Origin: Allofournierella_A excrementavium
GTDB lineage: Bacteria; Bacillota; Clostridia; Oscillospirales; Ruminococcaceae
Direction of reading: 5' to 3'
Length of the DNA: 53,208 nucleotides
Assembly: GCA_019120375.1 (NCBI GenBank)
Contig: DWVE01000058.1
Span: 1 to 53,208 of the forward strand
This document shows, piece by piece, positions 22,699-31,085 of this stretch. Position 1 is the first letter of the stretch; each line of letters opens with the position of its first letter. The position numbers and the translations under genes were made by a program. Below the pieces are notes generated by a model that ran no database searches, was not told where the DNA came from, and saw only the letters and a list, made by a program, of their open reading frames with translations.

Positions 22699-24679
22699 CG
22701 GGGCGCTCTTTCACGAGGCCGGTCTGGTAGGCGGCCACAAGGCGCTTGAGGTCCTCCACGTCGGCGGCCAGCTTGCGGCCGTTGTCGGTGTCGCCCACCA
22801 GCACCCGTGTTTTGGTGGTCTCGAACGTGTCCACGCTGGAGACGATGTCCAGATTCTCTTTGATGGCCTTCTCCACCGTTTCAAAGGGCTGGTGGGCCCG
22901 CAGGGAAAGGCCGTGGCTGTTGTAGACCAGGGTGTAGCCGGCGATGCCGGTGCGCTGGTGATAGGCGCGGCAGAAGCCGCCGTCGATGCGGATCATCCGC
23001 CCGGAGCCCTTCACCGGGGTCTCCCCTTCCACCGCCCGCACCGGCACATGGCCGTTGACGATGTGGCTGCGGGTCTGGTCCAGGCCGAACTCCGCCAGGA
23101 TGGCCCGGTCCATGCGGGTGTCGTTGACGAAGCGGTAATAGGGGTTGCTGGGCTCGGCATGGGTGGCTTTGTCCGCCACGAAGAGCCGCTCGAAGGTGGT
23201 CATCTTGGCCCGGCCATAGAGGGGCGAGAGCTTGCCGCACCACAGATACCACAGAAAATCGCACCCGGTCTGCCAGGCCTCGCTGCCCTCGGGGGAGAAA
23301 TAGGCCCGCCGGGCCCGCTCGTCGCAGTAGTCCATCAGGGCCCGCCCGGCATAGCCGTGCTGCTCGAAGGTCTCCACCTGGAAACTGCCGGACTCGGTGA
23401 GGGGGATGGCCCCGTGGAACATCAGGTTGCCGTTCTCGATGTGGTACACGCCGCCCTTGGCGTAGAGGAAGCGCACATGGCGCTGCAGGCGCTCGCTGTC
23501 GGTGAAGGAGCGCTGCAGCGAGGCCAGCACCTCCTCCTCGGCGGGGGTGAGGCGGGCGGGGTCTGCCGGGTCCACGGTGGGCAGGTCGTCGTCCTGCAAA
23601 GGATAGCGCTTGCCCTCCACCTCCACGGTGCCCGCCGCAAAATCGATGCGGCGCAGAAAGTCCCGCCCTTCCAGCTCAAAGTCTGGGTTGCGGTCGATGA
23701 CGGCGCACTCCAGCTTGAACATGATGACGGCGATGGCCTTGTGCATCCGGGCCACGCGGGCCAGCTCGCTGCGGTGGTAAGGCCCGCGGCTCTCGTCCAC
23801 CTTGGGGTAGAAATGGTGGATGTCGCAGTCCCGGTAGGTGTTTTCGGCAAAGAGGGCCAGGGGGCGGGTGTTGATGCCGTAGCCGTCCTCCACTGCCTCC
23901 AGGTTGTTGTAGGCCAGGGTGGTGCGCAGCACGGTGGCGATACAGATGGGGCTGCCCGCCGCCGCGCCCATCCAGACCACGTCGTGGTTGCCCCACTGGA
24001 TGTCCACCGAATGGTGCGCCATCAGCTGCTCCATGATGAGGTCCGGCCGGGGGCCCCGGTCGTAAATATCGCCCAGAATGTGCAGCTTGAACACCGCCAG
24101 CGTCTTGATAAGTTCGCACAGCGCTTCGATGAAATCGTCCGCCCGGCCCACCGCCAGGATGCTGTTCAAGATCTCGTTGTAATAAAATTCCTTGTCGTGG
24201 TCCTCGAAATGGGCGTGGAGAAGTTCGTCCAGAATGTAGGCGTAGTTCTTGGGCAGCCGCTTGCGCACAAAACTGCGGGTGTGCTTGCTGGACACCACCC
24301 GGCAGACATCGATGAGGCGGAACAGCGTCTGCCGGTACCAGGCGGGCAGGTCGGTCTGGCGGGCTTTCAGTTCGTCCAGCTTGCGGCTGGGATAGTAAAT
24401 GAGGGTGGCGAATTCCGCCCGCTCCTCGGCGCTCACCTCCTCCCCCAGCACTCGGTCCACCTTCTCCTTGATGACCCCGGAGGCGTTGTTCATGATGTGG
24501 GTGAAGGCTTCGGCCTCCCCGTGGAGGTCGCTCATAAAATGCTCGGTGCCTTTTGGCAGCTTGAGGATCGCCTGCAGGTTGATGATCTCGCTGCAGGCGC
24601 TGGCGATGGAGGGGTACTCCCGCGCCAGAAGCGTCAGATATTTCAGATCTTTGCGCAGCTTATCCGCACCGGATCGCAT
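22691..24679 (-). CDS. fbp: Fructose-1,6-bisphosphatase class III
   Basis: A 662-residue enzyme, close to the roughly 670 residues of the Bacillus class III FBPase, acting in gluconeogenesis. It contains a split metallophosphoesterase core: HFMSDLHGEAEAFTHI near the N-terminus, HILGDIYDRGPRPD, then QWGNHDVVWMGAAAG, and a final histidine region HSHG-like in YNSHGLSLRAH. The start is the ATG at 24679 (MRSGADKLRKDL), eight bases after AAAGGA. Translation from a more upstream start would run into the promoter. It is separated from deoD by 43 bases with only a weak terminator, so it may lead the nucleoside operon. Confidence 0.94.
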   Translation of the reverse strand: MRSGADKLRKDLKYLTLLAREYPSIASACSEIINLQAILKLPKGTEHFMSDLHGEAEAFTHIMNNASGVIKEKVDRVLGEEVSAEERAEFATLIYYPSRKLDELKARQTDLPAWYRQTLFRLIDVCRVVSSKHTRSFVRKRLPKNYAYILDELLHAHFEDHDKEFYYNEILNSILAVGRADDFIEALCELIKTLAVFKLHILGDIYDRGPRPDLIMEQLMAHHSVDIQWGNHDVVWMGAAAGSPICIATVLRTTLAYNNLEAVEDGYGINTRPLALFAENTYRDCDIHHFYPKVDESRGPYHRSELARVARMHKAIAVIMFKLECAVIDRNPDFELEGRDFLRRIDFAAGTVEVEGKRYPLQDDDLPTVDPADPARLTPAEEEVLASLQRSFTDSERLQRHVRFLYAKGGVYHIENGNLMFHGAIPLTESGSFQVETFEQHGYAGRALMDYCDERARRAYFSPEGSEAWQTGCDFLWYLWCGKLSPLYGRAKMTTFERLFVADKATHAEPSNPYYRFVNDTRMDRAILAEFGLDQTRSHIVNGHVPVRAVEGETPVKGSGRMIRIDGGFCRAYHQRTGIAGYTLVYNSHGLSLRAHQPFETVEKAIKENLDIVSSVDTFETTKTRVLVGDTDNGRKLAADVEDLKRLVAAYQTGLVKERPEG

Positions 24680-24740
24680 GACATCCGTCCTTTCATTTGT
24701 CTTTTTGCGGGAAAAGATTGCACGATCAGCTTTCAGGGCC

Positions 24741-24774
24741 ATTATACCACACCGGGGGTGAAATATGGTACAAT
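24741..24774. promoter_or_regulatory. Overlapping divergent promoter elements for fbp and the radical SAM gene
   Basis: Minus strand TATAAT (24741-24746) for fbp; plus strand TACAAT (24769-24774) for the radical SAM gene. The -35 boxes of both are poor. The two promoters would overlap, so their use may be mutually exclusive. Confidence 0.5.
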
Positions 24775-24814
24775 GTTCACGGAAAATTTAAATCCCCGCG
24801 AAAGGTCGTGCCTC

Positions 24815-25708
24815 ATGCTCATCCCCACCCACTGCGAACTGTGTCCCCGCCGCTGCGGCGCGGACCGCACAAAACACGCCGGGCGCTGCGGCGCCCGCGG
24901 GCAGCTGCGCGCCGCCCGGGCGGCCCTCCACTTCTGGGAGGAACCCTGCATCAGCGGCGAAAAAGGCAGCGGCACGGTGTTTTTCACCGGCTGCTCTCTG
25001 GGCTGCTGCTACTGCCAGAACTATGCCATCAGTCAGCAGGGGCTGGGCAAGGACATCGACGAAGCCCGCCTTGCGGACATCTTTCTGGAACTGCAGGCCA
25101 AGGGCGCGGCGAACCTGAACCTCGTCACCGCCACCCAGTGGCTGCCCTGGGTGACCGCCGCGCTGGATTCGGCCCGCGCCAGGGGTCTGGCCCTGCCGGT
25201 GGTGTGGAACACCGGCGGCTACGAAACAGTGGAAACGGTGGCCGCTTTGAAGGGCTATGTGGACGTGTGGCTGTGCGACGTTAAGTATATTTCGGCAGAA
25301 ATCTCCAAAAAGTATTCAGATGCGGCGGATTATTTCACCGTCTGCGAGGCGGCGGTGAAGGCCATGCTGGAGCAGGCGGGGCCGCCGGTGTTCGACGAGG
25401 CGGGCTATCTGCAAAAGGGGGTCATCCTGCGGCATCTGGCTCTGCCGGGCGCTCTGACGGACAGCCTCGCGGTGCTGGACTGGATGGCCACCCTGCCGAA
25501 GGGCAGCTTCATCCCCAGCCTGATGAGCCAGTACACACCTTTTTATAAAGCGAAGGAGATGAAGCCGCTGGACCGGCGCATCTCCACCTGGGAGTACCGG
25601 CAGGTCATCGACCGGGCGGTGGAGCTGGGCCTGACGGAAGGCTACATGCAGGAAAAGAGCAGCGCGAAGGAGGAGTACACGCCTCCCTTCGACCTGGAGG
25701 GCGTATGA
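24815..25708 (+). CDS. Radical SAM protein, PflX-like (COG1313 type)
   Basis: A 297-residue radical SAM enzyme. The cluster motif is TGCSLGCCYCQNY (CxxxCxYC form), preceded by a cysteine-rich N-terminal zone (HCELCPRRCGADRTKHAGRCG) typical of the group annotated as uncharacterised pyruvate formate-lyase activating enzyme PflX. The core shows LVTATQWLPWV, VVWNTGGYE, DVWLCDVKYI and VILRHLALPG, the standard PflX pattern. No glycyl-radical enzyme is encoded nearby, so PFL activation is unproven. The start ATG is chosen at 24815; the frame is open far upstream only because it lies opposite fbp. The stop overlaps the next gene's ATG (ATGA). Confidence 0.87.
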   Translation: MLIPTHCELCPRRCGADRTKHAGRCGARGQLRAARAALHFWEEPCISGEKGSGTVFFTGCSLGCCYCQNYAISQQGLGKDIDEARLADIFLELQAKGAANLNLVTATQWLPWVTAALDSARARGLALPVVWNTGGYETVETVAALKGYVDVWLCDVKYISAEISKKYSDAADYFTVCEAAVKAMLEQAGPPVFDEAGYLQKGVILRHLALPGALTDSLAVLDWMATLPKGSFIPSLMSQYTPFYKAKEMKPLDRRISTWEYRQVIDRAVELGLTEGYMQEKSSAKEEYTPPFDLEGV

Positions 25709-27567
25709 TGGGCAATGTGCTGAGCCTTTTGTATTTGGGGGCGTTCCTGGCAGCAGGGGCTGGCCTTGCCCGCCGCCTTGTGCCCCATTCCGATGTGCAG
25801 GAGCGGCTGGTGTTCGCCAGCGCCTTTGCCACGGCGCTGCTGGCGGGGCTGCCCGCCCTGGCGGCGCTGGTGTTCGGCTTCACACTGCCCGCCGCTCTCG
25901 CCGCCCTGGCTGTGGCGGCGGCGGTGGCCGTGTGGGGCTGGCTGCCCGCCGGGGGCACCGCCATGGGCAAAGGCGTGGAAAAGGGATTCTGGCTGTGCGT
26001 GCTGCCCGCGGCGGCCCTCACCGGCTGGCTGCTCTTCACCCACACCCTGTATTTAAAGGATGGGGCCTACTGGTGCGGCCAAAGCACCTACGGCGACCTG
26101 CCCATGCACCTGGCCCTCATCCAGGCGCTGGCCCAGCAGGGGGACTTCCCGCCGGGCTTTTCCCTGCTGGCGGGGCAGACGGTGGCGGGCTACCACTATC
26201 TGTGCGAGAGCGTGTCCAGCGTGTTCCTGCTGCTGGGGTCCGGGCTGAAACTGGCCTGTCTGCTGCCGGAATTCGCGGCGCTGCCGGCGGTGTTCGGCGG
26301 GGCGTGGCTGCTGGCGAAGCACCTTTTGAAAAGCGCCGGGGCGGCCAGCCTCGCCTTCTGGCTGTTCTTCATGGGCAGCGGTTTCGGCTTTGTCTACTTT
26401 CTGGGCGGTGAAAAGGGCAACTTCACCCGCATCTTCACCGCCTTTTACGAAACGCCCACCAACTATGTGCAGGAGAACATCCGCTGGGTGAACCCCATCG
26501 TGGACCTGCTGGTGCCCCAGCGGGCCACCCTGTTCGGCTGGGCGCTGCTCTTCCCCGCCCTGGCGCTGCTGGCGGCCTTCGCGCTGGAAAACCGGCGCAG
26601 GCTGTGGCCCGCCATCGCCCTGCTGGCCGCGCCCCTGCCCCTCACCCAGACCCACGCGGCGCTGGCGCTGGTGCTCATCTGCGGGGTGCTGTTTTTCCGC
26701 CAGCTGCTCACCGACCGCAGCCGGGCGGCCCTTTTCCCCTGGCTGGCGCTGGCGGCGGTGTGCGCGGCGGTGTGGCTGCCCCAGATGCTGGGCGAGATCC
26801 TGCCCGGCGTGCAGGGGGGCGAGCGGTTTTTGCGCCTTTCCTTCAACTGGGCCAACGAGGGCGACAACTACTTCTGGTTCTACATCAAGAACATCGGCGT
26901 GGTGTATCTGCTGCTCATCCCCGCCTTTCTGGCCGCGGACAAGGCTCTGCGCTGGTTTTACGGCGGCGGGCTGGCCATTCTGCTTTTGAGCGAGTTCGTG
27001 GTGTTCCAGCCCAACGACTACGACAACAATAAGCTGCTGTTCGTCTGGCATCTGCTGGGCTGCATCCTAGTGGCGGGGCTGCTTTGCCGCCTGGCGAAAA
27101 AGCTGCCCAAGCGGGTCGCCGGGGCGGCGCTGGCAGGCGTTCTGGTGTTTCTGGCCACCTTCGGCAGCGTGCTGACGGTGGGCCGGGAGCTGGTGAGCGA
27201 ATACCAGCAGTTTTCCGCCGACGCCATCGCCGCGGGCGAATGGGCAAAGGAGGAGACCGACCCCCACGCGCTGTTTTTGACCGGCACCCAGCACATCAAC
27301 GCGGTGGCCAGCCTTGCGGGGCGCACGGTGCTCTGCGGCAGCCCCAGCTATCTCTACTATCACGGCCTCAACTACGGCGAGCAGCAGGCGGCAGCCAAGG
27401 CGATGTACGAAACGCCCAGCGCCGACTTGCTGGAGGAGTGGGGCGTGGACTATGTGGTGTTCAGCGGCTTTGAGCGCAGCGAATTCACCGCCGACGAAAG
27501 CTGGTACCAGAGCAACTGCACCGAGGTGTTCCGGCAGGGAGATTACGTGATTTATCAGGTGGGGTGA
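25705..27567 (+). CDS. Large polytopic membrane protein, GT-C glycosyltransferase-like
   Basis: A 620-residue protein with about twelve membrane segments and a C-terminal domain of about 100 residues outside or in the cytoplasm (VGRELVSEYQQFSADAIAAGEWAKEETDPHALFLTGTQHIN...). The general plan resembles GT-C fold glycosyltransferases or DUF-class relatives: an early external loop with acidic and polar residues (STYGDLPMHLALIQALAQQGDFPPGF) after helix 3-4, followed by many helices and a soluble tail. The tail pattern, with 'dp.a.fl.....hn.v....gr....g...y...hg...', is known to me from uncharacterised membrane proteins of this sort. No donor or acceptor can be named. It is translationally coupled to the radical SAM gene. 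Confidence 0.75.
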   Translation: MMGNVLSLLYLGAFLAAGAGLARRLVPHSDVQERLVFASAFATALLAGLPALAALVFGFTLPAALAALAVAAAVAVWGWLPAGGTAMGKGVEKGFWLCVLPAAALTGWLLFTHTLYLKDGAYWCGQSTYGDLPMHLALIQALAQQGDFPPGFSLLAGQTVAGYHYLCESVSSVFLLLGSGLKLACLLPEFAALPAVFGGAWLLAKHLLKSAGAASLAFWLFFMGSGFGFVYFLGGEKGNFTRIFTAFYETPTNYVQENIRWVNPIVDLLVPQRATLFGWALLFPALALLAAFALENRRRLWPAIALLAAPLPLTQTHAALALVLICGVLFFRQLLTDRSRAALFPWLALAAVCAAVWLPQMLGEILPGVQGGERFLRLSFNWANEGDNYFWFYIKNIGVVYLLLIPAFLAADKALRWFYGGGLAILLLSEFVVFQPNDYDNNKLLFVWHLLGCILVAGLLCRLAKKLPKRVAGAALAGVLVFLATFGSVLTVGRELVSEYQQFSADAIAAGEWAKEETDPHALFLTGTQHINAVASLAGRTVLCGSPSYLYYHGLNYGEQQAAAKAMYETPSADLLEEWGVDYVVFSGFERSEFTADESWYQSNCTEVFRQGDYVIYQVG

Positions 27568-27579
27568 CGGCCCCCTGCA

Positions 27580-27617
27580 AAAAGCCCCCGCGGGCCAGGC
27601 GGTCTGCGGGGGCTTTT
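27580..27617. terminator. Bidirectional terminator
   Basis: A 12-bp stem (27580-27591 with 27606-27617) reading AAAAGCCCCCGC, with TTTT on both outer sides. It ends the membrane-protein gene and the convergent small gene. Confidence 0.85.
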
Positions 27618-27632
27618 CATATTATATAAGGT

Positions 27633-27959
27633 TCACAGCAATTCCCGGAGCTTGTCCAGAAAAGCCTCCTCGCCCCAGGTGTTGATCTTGACGAACAGCG
27701 CCTGACTGCCGCCGGCGGTGATGGCGGAGAGGTGGACGGGGCCGTTCCCGCTCTGGAAGAGGGTCACGCTCATGCTCAGGCGGTTGCCGCCGGTGTAGCT
27801 GAAACGCTCGAACGCCCGCACGCTGCACCGGGCGCCGCCCTCCTGAAAGTCGCTGGAGTCCTCCGGCGCGGCGGAAACGCCGCCCTCCAGCAGGCCCCGC
27901 TCGATGCGCGCCAGCAGCGCGTCGAAATCGCCGTCAATGACTTTTTCCAGTTTCGCCAT
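27633..27959 (-). CDS. Small conserved protein, DUF6054-like
   Basis: A 108-residue protein, MAKLEKVIDGDFDALLARIERGLLEGGVSAA..., with the conserved middle ARCSVRAFERFSYTGGNRLSMSVTLF and the end SQALFVKINTWGEEAFLDKL. I believe this is the family known as DUF6054, common in clostridia, but function is not known. It has no signal peptide or membrane segment and is probably cytoplasmic. The start ATG at 27959 has GGGGGG seven bases upstream; a slightly longer in-frame extension is possible but lacks support. The gene is single, between a terminator and the tRNA terminator. Confidence 0.8.
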   Translation of the reverse strand: MAKLEKVIDGDFDALLARIERGLLEGGVSAAPEDSSDFQEGGARCSVRAFERFSYTGGNRLSMSVTLFQSGNGPVHLSAITAGGSQALFVKINTWGEEAFLDKLRELL

Positions 27960-27982
27960 GCTTTTCCCCCCTTTCACATGCG

Positions 27983-28017
27983 CAAGAGAAAACGGCCCCG
28001 GTCAAAGACCGGGGCCG
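27983..28017 (-). terminator. Terminator of the tRNA operon
   Basis: An 11-bp perfect stem (28007-28017 with 27993-28003), AAA/TTT loop, then TTTTCTCTTG on the minus strand, one base past the tRNA-Leu CCA. Confidence 0.88.
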
Positions 28018-28018
28018 C

Positions 28019-28105
28019 TGGTGCGGATGAAGGGACTTGAACCCATATGGAGTTGCCCCCACTAGAACCTGAATCTAGCGCGTCTGCCAATTCCGCCACA
28101 TCCGC
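28019..28105 (-). tRNA. tRNA-Leu(CAG)
   Basis: An 87-base class II tRNA including an encoded CCA (28019-28021). Acceptor arms GCGGATG/CATCCGC, discriminator A, anticodon stem CTAGA/TCTAG around TTCAGGT (anticodon CAG), a short variable arm GTGGGGGCAACTCCAT, and T-loop GGTTCAAGTC. All stems pair. Confidence 0.96.
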
Positions 28106-28131
28106 GTATCACGCGCCAGCCGAACCGCTGT

Positions 28132-28206
28132 TGGAGCAGGTGATGGGAGTCGAACCCACGTCCTCAGCTTGGAAGGCTGATGTACTAGCCGTTGTACGAC
28201 ACCTGC
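28132..28206 (-). tRNA. tRNA-Gly(TCC)
   Basis: A 75-base tRNA with encoded CCA. Acceptor GCAGGTG/CACCTGC, discriminator T, anticodon stem TCAGC/GCTGA around CTTCCAA (anticodon TCC), T-loop GGTTCGACTC. It is first in the operon, 26 bases upstream of tRNA-Leu. Confidence 0.96.
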
Positions 28207-28224
28207 GCACCGGCTGCGAGTTGT

Positions 28225-28253
28225 ATTATAGCACAGCCCCCCGCCGAATGCAA
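28225..28253 (-). promoter_or_regulatory. tRNA operon promoter
   Basis: TTGCAT (28248-28253), 17-base gap, TATAAT (28225-28230), 19 bases before tRNA-Gly. Confidence 0.92.
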
Positions 28254-28289
28254 GCATTTTTTTGCAGCCCGCCGGGCAAACCGCCGCCC

Positions 28290-28318
28290 TTTACTTTCGG
28301 GCCGCGCGTTGTTATAAT
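28290..28318 (+). promoter_or_regulatory. Promoter of the EamA-mntP-crp operon
   Basis: TTTACT (28290-28295), 17-base gap, TATAAT (28313-28318). Confidence 0.72.
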
Positions 28319-28354
28319 GATACCGTTTCACAGATTTTTCGGGAGGCCGTTTTG

Positions 28355-29215
28355 TTGGACAAACGATACAAAGGCGTTTTTTACATTATTCTTTCGGCGT
28401 TCTTCTTTGCGCTGATGGCGCTGCTGGTGCGGCTGGCGGGGGACCTGCCCGCCGTGCAGAAGAGCTTTTTCCGCAATCTGGTGGCGCTGTTCTTCGCGGC
28501 GGCGGTGCTGGCAAAAAAGCGCCCCGCCGTCAAGATGGCAAAAGCCGACTGGTGGTATATGTTCCTGCGCTGTTCCTTCGGCACGCTGGGGGTGCTGTGC
28601 AACTTTTACGCGGTGGACCATCTGCTGCTGGCGGACGCCTCCATGCTCAACAAGATGAGCCCCTTCTTCGCCATCGTGCTGAGCGCGCTTCTTTTGAAGG
28701 AAAAGCTGAGCCCCTTCCAGCTGGGGGCGGTGGCGGCGGCCTTCTGCGGGGTGCTGCTGGTGGTGAAGCCCACCGGCCAGAACATGACCCTCGCTCCGGC
28801 GCTCATCGGCCTTTTGGGCGGTTTTGGCGCGGGCTTTGCCTACACCATGGTGCATCTGCTGGGCACCCGCGGGGTGCCGGGGCCCTTCATCGTGTTCTGC
28901 TTTTCCCTGTTCTCCTGCGTTGCGACCGGGCCGATGATGCTGGCGGGCTTTGCGCCCATGACCGCGGCGCAGCTGGGCGTCCTGCTGCTGGTGGGCCTTT
29001 CGGCGGCGCTGGCCCAGTTCTCCATCACCGCCGCCTACACCTGCGCCCCGGCGCGGGAGATCTCGGTGTTCGATTACTCCCAAATCCTTTTCTCGGCGCT
29101 GCTGGGCTTTTTGTTCTTCCGGCAGGTGCCCGACGCGTGGAGCTGGCTGGGGTATCTGGTCATCGTCGCCACGGCGGCGGCAAACTTTCTTTACAATCTG
29201 CGCCGCAGGGCGTAA
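28355..29215 (+). CDS. EamA/DMT family transporter
   Basis: A 286-residue protein with ten membrane segments in two EamA repeats: the first ends in FYAVDHLLLADASMLNKMSPFFAIVLSALLLKEKLSP, the second in YTCAPAREISVFDYSQILFSALLGFLFFRQVPD. The start is best placed at TTG 28355 (LDKRYKG), eight bases after GGGAGG; upstream codons in this frame cross the promoter. DMT members export amino acids, nucleotide sugars or other metabolites; the substrate is not evident. It begins an operon with mntP (15-base gap) and a Crp-type regulator. Confidence 0.88.
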   Translation: MDKRYKGVFYIILSAFFFALMALLVRLAGDLPAVQKSFFRNLVALFFAAAVLAKKRPAVKMAKADWWYMFLRCSFGTLGVLCNFYAVDHLLLADASMLNKMSPFFAIVLSALLLKEKLSPFQLGAVAAAFCGVLLVVKPTGQNMTLAPALIGLLGGFGAGFAYTMVHLLGTRGVPGPFIVFCFSLFSCVATGPMMLAGFAPMTAAQLGVLLLVGLSAALAQFSITAAYTCAPAREISVFDYSQILFSALLGFLFFRQVPDAWSWLGYLVIVATAAANFLYNLRRRA

Positions 29216-29230
29216 CAAGGTGGGTTTTGC

Positions 29231-29794
29231 ATGAGTCTGGCGGAACTGTTTATCCTGGCGGTGGGGCTTTCGATGGACGCCTTCGCCGTTTCCATCTGCA
29301 AGGGGCTCGGCCAGCCCAAATTGAAACCGGGCCACATGGCCGTCACCGGCCTTTACTTCGGCGGGTTCCAGGCGCTGATGCCCCTTCTGGGCTACATCCT
29401 GGGCGCCCAGTTCGCCCGGTTCATCAGCGGCTTTGACCACTGGGTGGTGTTCGGCCTGCTGGCCTTCATCGGCGTGGGGATGATACGGGAATCCCGGGAG
29501 CAGGCCTGCCCCGCGGACAGGGGCTTTTCCCCCAAAGAGATGCTGCCGCTGGCAGTGGCCACCAGCATCGACGCGCTGGCCGCCGGGGTGAGCCTGGCGC
29601 TGCTGGATGTGCAGATCCTCTGGGCGGTGGGCTTCATCGGCCTGACCACCTTCTGCCTGTCCGCCGTGGGCGTTTGGGCGGGCCACCGCTTCGGCGCGCG
29701 CTACAAGGGCGGCGCGGAACTGGCGGGCGGCGTGGTGCTCATCCTCATCGGCGTCAAGGTGCTGCTGGAACATCTGGGCCTTTTGAGCCTGTGA
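29231..29794 (+). CDS. mntP: Manganese efflux pump MntP
   Basis: A 187-residue protein of six membrane helices. The two family repeats are obvious: AVGLSMDAFAVSICKGL at the N-terminus and ATSIDALAAGVSLALL in the second half, each with the Asp that is required for Mn(II) export. Length is that of E. coli MntP (188). The ribosome binding site AAGGTGG is seven bases away. Unlike many bacterial mntP genes there is no room for a yybP-ykoY riboswitch, as the preceding gene ends 15 bases upstream, so control must come from the operon promoter. Confidence 0.95.
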   Translation: MSLAELFILAVGLSMDAFAVSICKGLGQPKLKPGHMAVTGLYFGGFQALMPLLGYILGAQFARFISGFDHWVVFGLLAFIGVGMIRESREQACPADRGFSPKEMLPLAVATSIDALAAGVSLALLDVQILWAVGFIGLTTFCLSAVGVWAGHRFGARYKGGAELAGGVVLILIGVKVLLEHLGLLSL

Positions 29795-29816
29795 ACAAAA
29801 AAAGGAGGCGTGCGGC

Positions 29817-30485
29817 ATGGAGCTTCGGGAATATCTGCCCTTCTGGAAGGAGCTGACGGGCCAGCAGCAGGCGAAGCTGGAAAACTCCGCCACGCTGGAG
29901 CGCGTGAAAAAGGGCGAAGTCATCCACAACGGCACCGCCGACTGCGTGGGCCTGCTGGTGCTGGTGAGCGGCCAGCTGCGGGGCTTTTCTTTGTCGGAGG
30001 ACGGGCGGCAGGTCACCCTCTACCGGCTGTTCAGCCGGGACGTGTGCCTGATGAGCGCCTACTGCATGCTGAACAGCCTGCAGTTCGACATCTCGGTGCA
30101 GGCCGAGCAGGACACGGTGTTCTGGCGCATCCCCGCGCCGGTGTACAAGGAGCTGATGCGCCAGTCGGCCCCGGTGGCGAACTTCACCACCGAGCTCATC
30201 GCCAGCCGCTTTTCCGACGTGATGTGGCTGCTGGACCAAATTCTTTATAAGCACCTGGACAGCCGCCTTGCGGCCTTTCTGGTGGAGGAGAGCCGCCTCA
30301 CCGGGTCGGACACGCTGGCCCTCACCCACGACGCCATCGCCCAGCATCTGGGCAGCGCCCGGGAGGTCATCACCCGGATGCTGCGGTATTTTTCCTCCGA
30401 GGGCCTGGTGAAGCTGGGCCGGGGCAGCCTGCAGGTGCTGGACGAAGCACGCCTCGTCGCCATCGCCGGCGACAGCCTGCGGTGA
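29817..30485 (+). CDS. Crp/Fnr family transcriptional regulator
   Basis: A 222-residue regulator with an N-terminal cyclic-nucleotide-like barrel (1-125), a dimer helix, and a C-terminal winged helix whose recognition motif is LTHDAIAQHLGSAREVITRMLRYFSSEGLV, the standard Crp form. The pocket lacks the clear cAMP phosphate-binding RxxS pattern, and there is no cysteine cluster of the Fnr type, although Cys residues occur at DCVG, DVCL and YCML; it may sense another ligand or redox. It closes the EamA-mntP operon (22-base gap), ahead of a terminator. Confidence 0.9.
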   Translation: MELREYLPFWKELTGQQQAKLENSATLERVKKGEVIHNGTADCVGLLVLVSGQLRGFSLSEDGRQVTLYRLFSRDVCLMSAYCMLNSLQFDISVQAEQDTVFWRIPAPVYKELMRQSAPVANFTTELIASRFSDVMWLLDQILYKHLDSRLAAFLVEESRLTGSDTLALTHDAIAQHLGSAREVITRMLRYFSSEGLVKLGRGSLQVLDEARLVAIAGDSLR

Positions 30486-30490
30486 CAAAC

Positions 30491-30536
30491 AAAAAACGCG
30501 CGGCGCGGAAAGATGTTTTTTCCGCGCCGCGTTTTT
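30491..30536. terminator. Bidirectional terminator after the Crp gene
   Basis: A 13-bp stem (30499-30511 with 30519-30531) followed by TTTTTGCTTTTT on the plus strand; the minus side has TTTTTTG. It serves the Crp operon and the convergent yfcE. Confidence 0.85.
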
Positions 30537-30542
30537 GCTTTT

Positions 30543-31085
30543 TCAGAAGGCCACGCTGGCCACCGGCTCACCGTCCAGGGTCTTGGCGGTGAAGGTGCCG
30601 TTTTCGTAGACCATGTAGCTGTGGCTGCCGTCCTTGGGGATGGACACGCTGCCGGGGTTCAGGATGAGGGTGTCGCCCTGCCGCTCGGCGTGCTTCACAT
30701 GGATGTGGCCGAAGGCGAAAGCGCTGCCCGCGGGCAGCGGGGGCAGGTGGTCCGGGTCGAAGAGATGGCCGTGGGTGGCAAAGAGGGTGCGGCCGTTCTC
30801 CAGCAGAAGGGTGGTGTAGTCCGCCATGATGGGGAACTCCAGCACCATCTGGTCCACCTCGGCGTCGCAGTTGCCCCGCACGGCGATGATTTTATCTTTC
30901 AGGCCGTTGAGCATGGGGATGACCTGTTTGGGGGCGTATCCTTCCGGCAGGTCGTTGCGGGGGCCGTGGTAGAGCAGGTCGCCCAGCAGCAGGATCTTGT
31001 CCGGCTGCTCGGCCTCGATGCGCGCCAGCAGTTTTTCACAATAGTGGGCCGACCCGTGCAGGTCGGAAGCGATGAGCAGTTTCAT
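30543..31085 (-). CDS. yfcE: YfcE-type metallophosphoesterase
   Basis: A 180-residue metal-dependent phosphodiesterase. All five family motifs are seen: SDLHGS, LGDLLYHGPRN, RGNCDAE, ATHGHLFD and FGHIHVK. E. coli YfcE and its archaeal homologue act on model phosphodiesters; the natural substrate is uncertain. The length is the same as E. coli YfcE (184). Its start overlaps the stop of the upstream fusion gene by four bases (ATGA). Confidence 0.93.
   Translation of the reverse strand: MKLLIASDLHGSAHYCEKLLARIEAEQPDKILLLGDLLYHGPRNDLPEGYAPKQVIPMLNGLKDKIIAVRGNCDAEVDQMVLEFPIMADYTTLLLENGRTLFATHGHLFDPDHLPPLPAGSAFAFGHIHVKHAERQGDTLILNPGSVSIPKDGSHSYMVYENGTFTAKTLDGEPVASVAF

Noticed and set aside
22667..25708. 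A 1013-codon plus-strand open frame
   Set aside because: Only its last 298 codons are the radical SAM gene. The rest lies opposite fbp and exists because high G+C removes stop codons; it has no family motifs.
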